Positions 1 through 8,207 of a DNA stretch of 52,736 nucleotides are shown here, in pieces. Under the pieces are notes generated by a model, which had not been told where the DNA came from, searched no databases, and worked only from the letters and a program-made list of their open reading frames with translations. The position numbers and the translations under genes are program-made. The DNA comes from Bacteroidales bacterium (lineage in GTDB: Bacteria > Bacteroidota > Bacteroidia > Bacteroidales > DTU049). Position 1 is the stretch's first letter, and every line of letters begins with the position of its first letter. The DNA is taken from positions 1-52,736 of the forward strand of contig JAFGWG010000109.1 in the NCBI GenBank assembly GCA_016937255.1, read 5' to 3'.

Positions 1-38
1 AAAAATTGGGATTTTTAACCCCAATCGAATTTTTATCC

Positions 39-341
39 CTAAATTTGTCTAATCAAAAAGTTGCATTTGTGACTTGAATTCAGCTTCTTTTTTGCTATGT
101 CTTTTAGAAACATAAATGCAGCATAGTGGTCTTTGACCATCAGGTGGTCAGATAGTGGTTTGCCTTTAGCGGTAATATCTTTTTCCAACAATAGTTGAGT
201 GTCATTTTCAGTTAATGAACAGCCTTCTATTTTGGTGGAATTATAAACAATTGAAATCATAGAGAACTTTTCATAATTAATCGCCTCCGATAATTCCAAA
301 TCAAGATATTCTTTGCGCAATATTTCCAGCTCTTTCCACAT
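39..341 (-). pseudogene. Fic-family protein, N-terminal remnant
   Basis: This 100-residue frame resembles the N-terminal helical region of Fic/DOC AMP-transferases. It has STKIEG (about residues 35-40), which fits the inhibitory-helix motif [S/T]xxxE[G/N], followed by the usual LTENDTQLLLEKD and GKPLSDHLMVKDHYAA segments. The catalytic HxFxxGNGR core is absent: the frame leaves the family pattern after about residue 86 and stops at 39-41. Intact relatives are normally 250-400 residues. A -7 box (TATATTTG on the minus strand, 350-357) lies just before the ATG, so the promoter end looks intact while the gene is broken. Only 38 bases lie beyond the stop inside the window, so a frameshifted continuation further left cannot be excluded. 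Confidence 0.55.
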
Positions 342-349
342 AGCAAATG

Positions 350-357
350 CAAATATA
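350..357 (-). promoter_or_regulatory. Bacteroidota -7 element for Fic remnant
   Basis: On the minus strand the bases read TATATTTG, a match to the Bacteroidota -7 consensus TAnnTTTG, 8 nt before the ATG at 341. No convincing TTG -33 element is seen at the right distance. The position implies a transcript with almost no leader. Confidence 0.4.
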
Positions 358-557
358 GTTCAAATTTTGGCTTACACAGTCCTGTTTTTCAGTATTTTGC
401 CTGAAAGTTTCTGTATGCATAATTTGAATTATAAATCTCATTACTATTAATTAAAATAGTTTTTGTAAGAAAAACACAATATTTCAAAACGTGTAAGATT
501 ATAATCCATTAATAATTTATGTTGACCTGTAGATAAATGTTTTCACTTCCTGAAAAA

Positions 558-956
558 TCATTTACGTATTTCAGTAATTTCCCATATCTCATTTTTAAGA
601 CTTACCGTACAGGAACATGCAGGTAAATAAGGTTTATCGTTTTGCTCTTTGGTGTTTTTGAAACTGACGGTTCTTGTATCTCCTGTGCTAAAGAAATCTT
701 CGCCGCTAAAATCAATACGTCCGAAATAAATGGTATCGCCAAATGCTGTTTTGCTGCCTTCAATAACATCAAGAATTACGGCCTGGTATTTTTCACCCCA
801 GCCAACCGGTAAATGCGATGTGATCTTTAGCTTAAAAGTAACAAAATCAGTGTCTTGAGCCAGAGAGGTGAATCCGACAGAAAGGAAGAATGCAAACAGG
901 AGAAATAATTTTTTTATATAAATTTGTTTTGCGATTTGCAACAAAAATTGCACCAA
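558..956 (-). CDS. small secreted protein of unknown function
   Basis: The family of this 132-residue protein is not recognised. A basic start, a hydrophobic stretch (about residues 14-32, KKLFLLFAFFLSVGF) and an AQ-D boundary make an N-terminal signal peptide likely. The mature part is about 98 residues, mostly predicted-beta in character, with a CSC pair near the C-terminus (PACSCTV) that could form a disulfide or bind metal. The native start may lie nearer the KKLFLL segment, since the first ten residues are not typical of a signal peptide. It stands alone, with about 200 bp of non-coding DNA on each side. Confidence 0.55.
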   Translation of the reverse strand: MVQFLLQIAKQIYIKKLFLLFAFFLSVGFTSLAQDTDFVTFKLKITSHLPVGWGEKYQAVILDVIEGSKTAFGDTIYFGRIDFSGEDFFSTGDTRTVSFKNTKEQNDKPYLPACSCTVSLKNEIWEITEIRK

Positions 957-1128
957 ATTTTTTTTGAAGCCTATGCGATTTTAATCCAATCAAAATCCGC
1001 GTCCATAATCTTTGTTCGCACGCTTGACACGCAGTAGGGGTGATCAGCAAATCTATACCTTTGTGTGCTTAATTTTTGTGTTCTCTATGTGCTTAGAGGG
1101 AAACACATCAGCACATCAAATTATTCAC

Positions 1129-1136
1129 TATCTTTG
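1129..1136 (+). promoter_or_regulatory. -7 element upstream of yggS
   Basis: TATCTTTG matches TAnnTTTG and lies 19 nt before the ATG at 1156. A clear TTG -33 is not visible about 19 nt further upstream. Confidence 0.4.
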
Positions 1137-1155
1137 AAATAGTAAAACAGTGCAG

Positions 1156-1830
1156 ATGAGAATCAAGGATAATCTTGAAAGAATACGGGCAAAGCTGCCT
1201 TCAAACGTAAAACTGATTGCGGTAAGCAAAACCAAGCCGGCCGAAATGCTTTTAGAAGCTTATGAAGCTGGTCAACGATTGTTTGGAGAAAATTATGTGC
1301 AGGATTTGATGTCGAAACAGCCGGATTTACCTTCGGATATGATATTCCATTTTATCGGCCATCTGCAAACCAATAAAGTGAAATATATTGCGCCTTTTAT
1401 TTCCTGTATTCAAAGTGTGGATAGTCCAAAAATATTAAAGGAGATTAATAAGCAGGCAGCAAAAAATGATCGTGTAATTGATTGTTTATTAGAATTTTCA
1501 ATTGCTGAAAATGATTCCAAGTTTGGTTTTAATCTCGATGAAGTCCAAGAGTTGCTGAATAGCGAATCTTATCAATCTATGCAAAATATTCGAATTTGCG
1601 GAGTAATGGGCATGGGCAGTTTTTCAGATGATACTGATCGCTCACGCCGTGAGTACAAAAAATTAAAAAGTATTTTCGACCAACTGAAAAAAGAGTATTT
1701 CGCATCTGATGCGTCTTTCAAAGAAATTTCTATGGGCATGTCTGCCGATTATCTTATTGCAATAGAAGAGGGAAGCACCATGGTTCGCGTAGGAACAGAT
1801 ATCTTTGGTGACCGAAATTACAAGGAATGA
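1156..1830 (+). CDS. yggS: YggS-family PLP-binding protein (PLP homeostasis)
   Basis: Single-domain alanine-racemase-like barrel of the YggS/PROSC/YBL036C family, which carries pyridoxal phosphate and regulates B6 and amino-acid homeostasis in the cytoplasm. The PLP lysine is the first K of AVSKTKP (residue 25). Other family signatures are FGENYVQ, HFIGHLQTNK, SMGMSADY and the C-terminal VRVGTDIFG. At 224 residues it has the usual length. The ATG at 1156 was chosen over an in-frame GTG at 1150, because family members begin close to this point. A -7 box TATCTTTG (1129-1136) lies 19 nt before the ATG. The stop region overlaps the beginning of the next frame, whose likely start is at 1857. Confidence 0.93.
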   Translation: MRIKDNLERIRAKLPSNVKLIAVSKTKPAEMLLEAYEAGQRLFGENYVQDLMSKQPDLPSDMIFHFIGHLQTNKVKYIAPFISCIQSVDSPKILKEINKQAAKNDRVIDCLLEFSIAENDSKFGFNLDEVQELLNSESYQSMQNIRICGVMGMGSFSDDTDRSRREYKKLKSIFDQLKKEYFASDASFKEISMGMSADYLIAIEEGSTMVRVGTDIFGDRNYKE

Positions 1831-1856
1831 TTATTGTTTTCTCAAGAGAAAAAAAC

Positions 1857-2960
1857 ATGAAAAAGATATTTTTTATTATTGCTCTGATAAACCTGATTTT
1901 AGTTCAGGCTCAAACCGTTTATCATTATAATATGCCCTGCGGATCAGAGCGGTATTTTGAAAGCGATTCGTCCTTTCTTATTGTACAGGTTCACGATTCT
2001 GATATGGTTTTGGTTCATCACGATGCCGCCGGAATTGTACTTGCTCGTTATGCCGGTAAAATGAGTAGCGCAAATGAGTTTTTTCTTCAACGCGATGATG
2101 AAATGGGTAATGCTGAAGTATATTTTCCTGAGGAAGCAAAGTTGAATTTTACCACAATGGATAATAAAGGTGGGTCTAAAAAGATTTATTTCTATACCGA
2201 AGTTTCTGATCAAAAAATGATTCCATTTGATTATTTATGCTTTACGGCAAATAGAGCAATATATTTCACAGTAGATGAAGGGAAAGATTCTGTAAATATG
2301 TTTATTCAGCGTAGATATCCTGTTCCTGCAAAAAGTTTGTCGAAAGAAGATTCTTTGAAATTTATTGAAGCCATTCTTGCACCGTATAAAGGCTTGCCCA
2401 ACGAATTTCGATACCCTGAAGATATGGTTAAAAATGCCGATATTATGCTGATTCAGGATTATACTTCCATGTATGAAGCTGGCAGTATGGAACCCGATTA
2501 TACTGCTTTTTGGGAAATTAATGAAGATATAGACATCGTGCTTAATTGCGCGGGACTACTGGGTGTTGTAAATTCGCTCTATGAATATACGGGTGGTGCA
2601 CACGGAACATACGGTTCTATGTGTAATGTTTATGATTTTACAACCAGAAATATAGTTGGTTTCGATGATATTTTTGAAGGAGATTATGAACCCGCTCTGA
2701 TTAAGAATATCAATACAAAAGTTCGTGAGCAATTGGAAATTGAAGAAGGGGAATCGCTCTCAGATCGTGGCTTCTTTGTAGATGAAATGCCATTGACCGA
2801 TAATTTCTGTCTCTACACCAATCGTATTATGTTTGTCTACAATATATATGAGGTTGCTCCGTATGTTGTGGGCTCTATTGAGGTAGAAATTCCATACACG
2901 GAATTGAAGGAATTCATTAAGAAAAATGGGCCTATTGATCGATTGATGAATGGAGAATAA
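1857..2960 (+). CDS. exported protein with DUF3298 (RsiV-like) C-terminal domain
   Basis: A signal peptide (MKKIFFIIALINLILVQAQ) starts at the ATG at 1857. The longer frame from 1827 adds ten non-signal residues and overlaps the yggS stop, so the inner start is preferred. The C-terminal third (residues about 225-360) carries GGAHGTYGSM followed by a VYDFTTRNIVGFDDIF-type segment. That combination is typical of DUF3298, the domain of RsiV and related envelope proteins that may bind cell-wall ligands. The N-terminal half is not recognised. The protein is probably periplasmic or secreted; no lipobox or T9SS tail is seen. It follows yggS closely and may be co-transcribed. Confidence 0.75.
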   Translation: MKKIFFIIALINLILVQAQTVYHYNMPCGSERYFESDSSFLIVQVHDSDMVLVHHDAAGIVLARYAGKMSSANEFFLQRDDEMGNAEVYFPEEAKLNFTTMDNKGGSKKIYFYTEVSDQKMIPFDYLCFTANRAIYFTVDEGKDSVNMFIQRRYPVPAKSLSKEDSLKFIEAILAPYKGLPNEFRYPEDMVKNADIMLIQDYTSMYEAGSMEPDYTAFWEINEDIDIVLNCAGLLGVVNSLYEYTGGAHGTYGSMCNVYDFTTRNIVGFDDIFEGDYEPALIKNINTKVREQLEIEEGESLSDRGFFVDEMPLTDNFCLYTNRIMFVYNIYEVAPYVVGSIEVEIPYTELKEFIKKNGPIDRLMNGE

Positions 2961-2989
2961 GCAATATGATGTTTTATAGCGCAGATTTT

Positions 2990-3005
2990 GAAAAAGTACT
3001 TTTTC
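2990..3005. repeat. 16-bp perfect palindrome between convergent genes
   Basis: GAAAAAGTACTTTTTC reads the same on both strands. It lies 30 bp after the DUF3298-like gene and 44 bp beyond the stop of the convergent hflX gene. It has no loop, so as an RNA hairpin it would need to open its centre; a weak bidirectional terminator is possible. Confidence 0.35.
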
Positions 3006-3048
3006 TTCACTTTTGACTTTTTAGATTTAAGTTTTTCAATTTAGCTTC

Positions 3049-4233
3049 TCAATAATAAGGCATAGTGCCAGGATACCTGTGCTCATGCAGGTTTTTCACT
3101 TTGTCAAATAAAACCTTGCGCAGCTTATCCATGTTGCGGTTTTTCAGTGCAGAGATGAAAACGGAATCGCCATGTAAATGACTCATCCAGCTTCGGCTGA
3201 GTTGATCATCAATGTTGAATTCGGAAAAGCTGATTTGATGTGCTTCTTGCATCTTCACAGCATCACATTTATTGAAAACCATTACATAAGGTTTGTCGCC
3301 TGCGCCAATATCATTTAATGTTGCTTGTACTGTTTCGATATGTTCCTCGAAATTGGGGTGAGAAATATCAACTACGTGCATTAGCAGGTCGGCTTCACGA
3401 ATTTCATCCAATGTTGATTTGAAGGATTCTACCAAATGATGAGGCAGCTTACGAATAAATCCAACAGTATCACCAAGTAAGAAAGCAAGATGATCAATTG
3501 TAACCTTGCGTACAGTAGTGTCAAGTGTTGCAAATAACTTATTTTCAGCAAATACATCCGATTTTGCCATGGCATTCATCAAAGTCGATTTGCCAACATT
3601 GGTATAACCCACCAAAGCGACACGAACCATGGCTGCACGGTGTTTTCTTTGAGTTTGCTTTTGCTTGTCGATCTGAATCAGGTCTTTTTTAAGCTTTGAA
3701 ATTCGATCGCGGATAATACGACGGTCGGTTTCAATTTCTTTTTCTCCGGGGCCTTTCATGCCAATTCCACCGCGTTGTTTTTGAAGGTGAGACCACATTC
3801 CGGTAAGACGAGGTAGCAAATATTCGTATTGTGCCAGTTCAACTTGTGTTCTCGAATACGCTGTTTTGGCTCTAGAGGCAAAAATATCCAGAATTAAATT
3901 GGTGCGATCCAGAATTTTGCACTTAAAAGCATTTTCAATATTCCTGATTTGAGAAGCGGAGAGTTCATCATCGAAAATGGCAATATCGATCTCATGCTCT
4001 TCTATATATGCTGCAATTTCTTGAAGCTTTCCGCTGCCCACAAAGCTTTTATTATCAGGGCGATCAAGTCTTTGGAGAAAACTTTTTACTACAATAGCAC
4101 TGGCCGTGCGAGCCAGAAAATCGAGCTCGTCAATATATTCTTTTGCTTGTTCTTCGTTTTGCCGTGCAGTAATGATACCAATTAAAACTGCTTTTTCGTG
4201 CTCTTTTTGAGTACTTATTCCGTTTTTCTTCAC
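3049..4233 (-). CDS. hflX: HflX ribosome-associated GTPase
   Basis: GTPase of the Obg-HflX superfamily that binds the large ribosomal subunit and can split stalled ribosomes. The N-terminal HflX domain (about residues 15-190) contains FVGSGKLQEI, IFDDELSASQIRN and the glycine-rich GGIGMKGPGEKEIETD. The G domain follows: G1 GYTNVGKST (about 208-216), G3 DTVGFI, G4 NKCD and a G5-like SALK. At 394 residues it has normal length. It is the last gene of a minus-strand operon that starts at recJ, separated by only 3 bp from the preceding membrane-protein gene. Confidence 0.95.
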   Translation of the reverse strand: MKKNGISTQKEHEKAVLIGIITARQNEEQAKEYIDELDFLARTASAIVVKSFLQRLDRPDNKSFVGSGKLQEIAAYIEEHEIDIAIFDDELSASQIRNIENAFKCKILDRTNLILDIFASRAKTAYSRTQVELAQYEYLLPRLTGMWSHLQKQRGGIGMKGPGEKEIETDRRIIRDRISKLKKDLIQIDKQKQTQRKHRAAMVRVALVGYTNVGKSTLMNAMAKSDVFAENKLFATLDTTVRKVTIDHLAFLLGDTVGFIRKLPHHLVESFKSTLDEIREADLLMHVVDISHPNFEEHIETVQATLNDIGAGDKPYVMVFNKCDAVKMQEAHQISFSEFNIDDQLSRSWMSHLHGDSVFISALKNRNMDKLRKVLFDKVKNLHEHRYPGTMPYY

Positions 4234-4236
4234 AAA

Positions 4237-4578
4237 TTATCGTTTATTTCCAATACTGAGAAATAGCAACATAGCTGCAGCACTCAGTAGGAAGAGTGCA
4301 AATATAGGGTCGGGGTTTTTAGAAATGAAGTGAAAAGCTTCGAAAAGGGAAACCCCTAACAAAACTAAAGCACTGAAGAGGGTCATACTGTGTTTGGCCA
4401 TAAATCCACCGACGAACAGAAAGACGCTAAACAAAGAAAATATTGCAGCGATATAAAACTGCAATTCTGAAAAATCGAAAGTTTTTACGGTTTCAAAAAA
4501 TGTGCTGTATGCAATTACCGGCATGGATATTCTAAGCATCCATGCGGAAAAAGGGAATAGCGCTTTGGCTGGTCTCAT
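4237..4578 (-). CDS. small integral membrane protein, unknown function
   Basis: This 113-residue protein has three to four predicted membrane segments (about residues 12-28, 40-60, 66-82, 90-108) and no soluble domain. The family is not recognised. It lies between trpS (2 bp) and hflX (3 bp) on the same strand, so it is almost certainly translated from the recJ-trpS-hflX transcript. No catalytic motif is visible. Confidence 0.7.
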   Translation of the reverse strand: MRPAKALFPFSAWMLRISMPVIAYSTFFETVKTFDFSELQFYIAAIFSLFSVFLFVGGFMAKHSMTLFSALVLLGVSLFEAFHFISKNPDPIFALFLLSAAAMLLFLSIGNKR

Positions 4579-4580
4579 AA

Positions 4581-5579
4581 TTATATACTTTTAAATCCAA
4601 TAATATCACGAACCTCACGGATGGTTTGCTGTGCACTTTCTCTGGCTTTATCGCGACCTTGTTTGGCAATTTTCGACAATAATTCATCATTGGATGAAAT
4701 ACTGAGAATTTTATCACGGGTTGGAGCAATAAATTCATTCATGTCTTCAGCCAATTGTTTTTTCATGTCACCATATCGAATATTGCAATCGGCAAACGCA
4801 TCTTTAAAGAATTTCACCGTTTCTTCTTTTGAAACAATATTCATTAATGCAAAGAGGTTTTGAATATAATCGGGAGGTGTAGAGTTCTTTTCAGTAGGTC
4901 CTGAATCTGTTTTGGCCTTCATGATTTTTTTCTTAATAGTGGCTTCATCATCAATTAAGAAAATGGCATTTCCAAATCCTTCAGATTTTCCCATTTTTCC
5001 ACTACCATCCAGTCCGGGAACCTTTACGAGTTCTTCTCCAAAATTATAAGCTACCGGCTCGGGAAAATACTCGGTATTATACATGTGATTGAAGCGCTTT
5101 GCAAAAGTACGGGTCATTTCCAGATTCTGTTCTTGGTCTTTTCCTACCGGAACTTTTGATGCTCGGTGAATTAAGATGTCAGCTGCCATCAGGGTAGGGT
5201 AAGTGAGTAAACCGGCATTAACATTATCCGGTTGTTTTCTTGCTTTATCTTTGAAAGTCGTAACCCGTTGCAATTCTCCTAAATAAGCGTTCATATTGAA
5301 AAACAAATATAGCTCTATGGTTTCAGGTACATCGCTTTGAACGTAAATGCAGGCTTTGTCGGGATCCATTCCGCAGGCAATAAATTCGGCCAATACTTGC
5401 TTTACATTGCCTTGAAGATTTTCTGGAGTAGGATGCGTGGTGAGACTGTGGTAATCGGCAATGAAGAAGTAGCAATCGCTTTCTTCCTGAAGTCGTAGAA
5501 AGTTTTTAAGTGCTCCAAAGTAATTTCCCAAATGAAGATTGCCTGTGGGGCGAATTCCGCTAACTATTTTATTTTTCAT
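4581..5579 (-). CDS. trpS: tryptophanyl-tRNA synthetase
   Basis: Class I aminoacyl-tRNA synthetase charging tRNA-Trp. The ATP-binding HIGH motif appears as HLGN in PTGNLHLGNYFGA (residues 11-23) and the KMSKS loop as KMGKS in GSGKMGKSEGFGN (about residue 195). DKACIYVQSDVPE and the tail region SNDELL are also family-like. At 332 residues it has the usual bacterial length. Its start overlaps the end of recJ by 11 bp (5569-5579), suggesting translational coupling. Confidence 0.96.
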   Translation of the reverse strand: MKNKIVSGIRPTGNLHLGNYFGALKNFLRLQEESDCYFFIADYHSLTTHPTPENLQGNVKQVLAEFIACGMDPDKACIYVQSDVPETIELYLFFNMNAYLGELQRVTTFKDKARKQPDNVNAGLLTYPTLMAADILIHRASKVPVGKDQEQNLEMTRTFAKRFNHMYNTEYFPEPVAYNFGEELVKVPGLDGSGKMGKSEGFGNAIFLIDDEATIKKKIMKAKTDSGPTEKNSTPPDYIQNLFALMNIVSKEETVKFFKDAFADCNIRYGDMKKQLAEDMNEFIAPTRDKILSISSNDELLSKIAKQGRDKARESAQQTIREVRDIIGFKSI

Positions 5580-7347
5580 CGAGAAGGAAGTTGTTGGTTC
5601 GTATGTCTTTGACGTTTAGTTGAATAGTGGTGTTCCCATTCCATTCATTTTCCTCAATAGCATACACAATATCAAAGGGTTTTTGTCCCTCAATCATAGG
5701 ATAGTGATCTGCCATCTGGAAAGCAATTCCGGGGTGACCTAATCCTTTATAGAATTTCTGTGTAACAAAGAGTTTAAGATGTTTTTCTCCTACAATTTTG
5801 GAATACCCGTTATCGTATATTTCATTGGTTTGAAAAATCGGTGACATATTCCCAGGTCCAAAGGGTGCAAATTGCCGTAGCAAATTGAAGAATTTTTTAG
5901 TAATGGCATTGAAATCGAGAAATGTATCCACCTCAATAATTGGGGTTTTGATATCTTCGGTCATATGCTTTTGTGCAAAATCTTCGAAACGTTCTTTGAA
6001 AATATCAAGATTATCTTCTCTTAACGATAAACCAGCAGCGTAAGTGTGTCCACCCCAATGTTCGAGCAAGTCGCTGCATGATTCAATGGCTTCATAAATG
6101 TCGAAACCTCGAATAGAGCGCGCACTTCCGGTAATTAGGCCTGTATCAACCGATTGTGTAAAAACAATGGTAGGTTTATAATAATGTTCGGTTAATCGGC
6201 TGGCAACAATACCAAGAATCCCTTTATGCCAGTTTGGATTAAAAAGAACGGTGCTTAATTTAGACTGATCAATTTCAGAATCGGCAATGGTTTCTAATGC
6301 TTCCTGTGTGGCATTACTATCGAGGCTTTTACGTTCAATATTGAAAATATCAATTTTCGCAGCAATGGTATCTGCTTTTTCTGCAGATTCGCAAACCAGT
6401 AAATCGACCGAGTTTTTGCCGCTTTGAATTCTGCCAGCAGCATTTACTCTAGGGCCAACGATGAAAACCAAATCAGAAACTGAAATCTTTTTGGTGAAAG
6501 AGTAATCGGTTTTATAGATACTGTCTGGACGGCGTTTTATGCCGGCTGTTTTCATTATTGCTTCAATCCCTGCACTGGGATTAGTGTTGAGTACTTTTAA
6601 TCCAAAATGTGCAAGTATTCTGTTTTCGCCGGTAACAGGAACAATGTCTGCAGCTATACTAAGCACAACTTTATCGAGCAAGGGCTTTAATTTTTCAATA
6701 CCAACATTGGTTTTTTGAGCAAGACCCTGAAGGAGTTTAAAGCCAACTCCGCAGCCAGATAAATCATCGAATGGATAGGAACAATCTTTTCTTTTTGGAT
6801 CGAGTACCGCAACAGCATCGGGGATTTTATCGCCAGGCCTGTGGTGATCGCAAATGATAAACTCAATATTTTTCGTTTTTGCGTACTCAATTTTTTCAAC
6901 AGCCTTTATACCGCAATCAATAGCAATAATAAGAGGCATGCCGTTTTCTGCAGCATAATCAATACCCTGTTTTGAAATTCCATAGCCTTCAGTATATCGA
7001 TCTGGGATATAATAATCGAGTGGAATTTTATATCTGGAAAGAAAAGAATATAAAGTGGCTACTGCAGTAGTGCCGTCAACATCGTAATCGCCATAAAGTA
7101 GGATTTTTTCCTTGCGCTCAATAGCCAATAAAATTCTGTCTACGGCTTTATCCATGTCCTTCATTAGAAAAGGATCGTGAAGTTCTTCCAATGTTGGGCG
7201 GAAAAAACTCTTGGCTTTTTCATAATTGTCAATACCACGTTGGGCAAGCAAATTTGCAATTTGCCTGTTGACATTGATTTGGCTCATAAGGTGCTGAATG
7301 ACTTCTTCATCACCTTGCTCTTTTAATACCCAACGTTTGTTTAACAT
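5569..7347 (-). CDS. recJ: single-stranded-DNA-specific exonuclease RecJ
   Basis: A 5'-3' ssDNA exonuclease for recombination and mismatch repair. Phosphoesterase motifs are GDYDVDGTTA (near residue 90), IAIDCGIKA, and ICDHHRPGD. DHHA1 carries GGHTYAAGLSL, and a C-terminal OB-like region ends the protein. The 592-residue start at ATG 7347 is preferred. A longer frame opening with TTG at 7368 begins inside the -7 promoter element, so it cannot be the translated start. First gene of the recJ-trpS-membrane protein-hflX operon. Confidence 0.95.
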   Translation of the reverse strand: MLNKRWVLKEQGDEEVIQHLMSQINVNRQIANLLAQRGIDNYEKAKSFFRPTLEELHDPFLMKDMDKAVDRILLAIERKEKILLYGDYDVDGTTAVATLYSFLSRYKIPLDYYIPDRYTEGYGISKQGIDYAAENGMPLIIAIDCGIKAVEKIEYAKTKNIEFIICDHHRPGDKIPDAVAVLDPKRKDCSYPFDDLSGCGVGFKLLQGLAQKTNVGIEKLKPLLDKVVLSIAADIVPVTGENRILAHFGLKVLNTNPSAGIEAIMKTAGIKRRPDSIYKTDYSFTKKISVSDLVFIVGPRVNAAGRIQSGKNSVDLLVCESAEKADTIAAKIDIFNIERKSLDSNATQEALETIADSEIDQSKLSTVLFNPNWHKGILGIVASRLTEHYYKPTIVFTQSVDTGLITGSARSIRGFDIYEAIESCSDLLEHWGGHTYAAGLSLREDNLDIFKERFEDFAQKHMTEDIKTPIIEVDTFLDFNAITKKFFNLLRQFAPFGPGNMSPIFQTNEIYDNGYSKIVGEKHLKLFVTQKFYKGLGHPGIAFQMADHYPMIEGQKPFDIVYAIEENEWNGNTTIQLNVKDIRTNNFLLDEK

Positions 7348-7365
7348 AGTGGAGATTTCTTCTTG

Positions 7366-7396
7366 CAAAAGTAATGATTTTGCTCATTATTTCAAA
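7366..7396 (-). promoter_or_regulatory. Bacteroidota promoter for recJ operon
   Basis: On the minus strand TTTG (7393-7396), 19 nt spacer, then TACTTTTG (7366-7373). Both elements and the spacing fit the Bacteroidota sigma-ABfr consensus TTTG-N19-TAnnTTTG. The ATG at 7347 follows about 19 nt later, which supports that start over the upstream TTG. Confidence 0.65.
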
Positions 7397-7447
7397 TATA
7401 ATATCGGCATGTATGGATGAAATCTCTAATTATTAATGCCTTCAGTG

Positions 7448-7477
7448 TTGATCGTGAATTTATTTCATGTATTTTTG
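7448..7477 (+). promoter_or_regulatory. Bacteroidota promoter for rdgB
   Basis: TTG (7448-7450), 19 nt spacer, TATTTTTG (7470-7477). The promoter runs divergently from the recJ promoter. The ATG at 7482 lies only 4 nt after the -7 box, so the message would be leaderless or nearly so. An earlier in-frame ATG at 7467 sits upstream of and touching the -7 box and is unlikely to be used. Confidence 0.6.
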
Positions 7478-7481
7478 TGAA

Positions 7482-8066
7482 ATGGAAAAACTGGTTTTTG
7501 CCACCCATAATCCACATAAATTAAAGGAACTTCGTCAGATTTTCCCTTCATTGGAAATATTGGGTCTGCACGATTGCAATATAACTGAGGAAATAATAGA
7601 AGATGGACATACTCTGGAAGCCAATGCAGAGATAAAAGCTGACTATGTGTTTCAGAAAACGGGGTTTTCATGCTTCGCAGATGATACAGGATTGGAAGTA
7701 GATGCGCTACATGGAGCTCCAGGAGTACTTTCTGCAAGATATGCAGGTGACGGACACGATTTCAACGCAAATATGGATAAATTATTGCGAGAAATGAAAG
7801 ACAAAGAAAATAGATCGGCTCGTTTTAAAACAGTAATTTGCCTTATCCTGAATGGACGAAAAAGCTTTTTTGAGGGCGTGGTTGAAGGTGAAATTCTGCA
7901 TCAGCCGCGTGGTGATGAAGGTTTTGGGTATGATCCGATTTTTAGACCACTAAATCATAGTTTAAGCTTTGCTGAAATGACATCGGATGAAAAAAACAGT
8001 ATAAGCCATAGAGGTAGAGCGGTACAAAAGCTATTGGGTTTTTTGTTAAAACAGCTAGATATATAA
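7482..8066 (+). CDS. rdgB: RdgB/HAM1-type dITP/XTP pyrophosphatase
   Basis: Hydrolyses non-canonical purine NTPs (ITP, dITP, XTP) to the monophosphates and so sanitises the nucleotide pool. Signatures are ATHNPHKLKEL at the start, FADDTGLEVDALHGAPG, SARYAG, FGYDPIF and SFAEMTSDEKNSISHRGRA near the end. The 194-residue form from ATG 7482 has normal family length. It is monocistronic, divergent from recJ. Confidence 0.95.
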   Translation: MEKLVFATHNPHKLKELRQIFPSLEILGLHDCNITEEIIEDGHTLEANAEIKADYVFQKTGFSCFADDTGLEVDALHGAPGVLSARYAGDGHDFNANMDKLLREMKDKENRSARFKTVICLILNGRKSFFEGVVEGEILHQPRGDEGFGYDPIFRPLNHSLSFAEMTSDEKNSISHRGRAVQKLLGFLLKQLDI

Positions 8067-8207
8067 TTATTAAGCAACTATTTTTATTAAACTTTCGTAC
8101 AATTTTCTTGTCAAATGGTTATCAAAAGGGCTACACGGGGAAAAATGTTTTTATTTTGTTGTTGAATTTTGTATTTTTATGGACTTTTTGTTTTAAAACA
8201 TCGGTGT

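Noticed and set aside
847-1050. 67-residue minus-strand frame
   Set aside because: It overlaps the start of the small secreted protein in another frame and has no recognisable features.
7348-7368. TTG start at 7368 giving a 599-residue RecJ
   Set aside because: The codon lies inside the -7 promoter element, so it would not be transcribed as a start.
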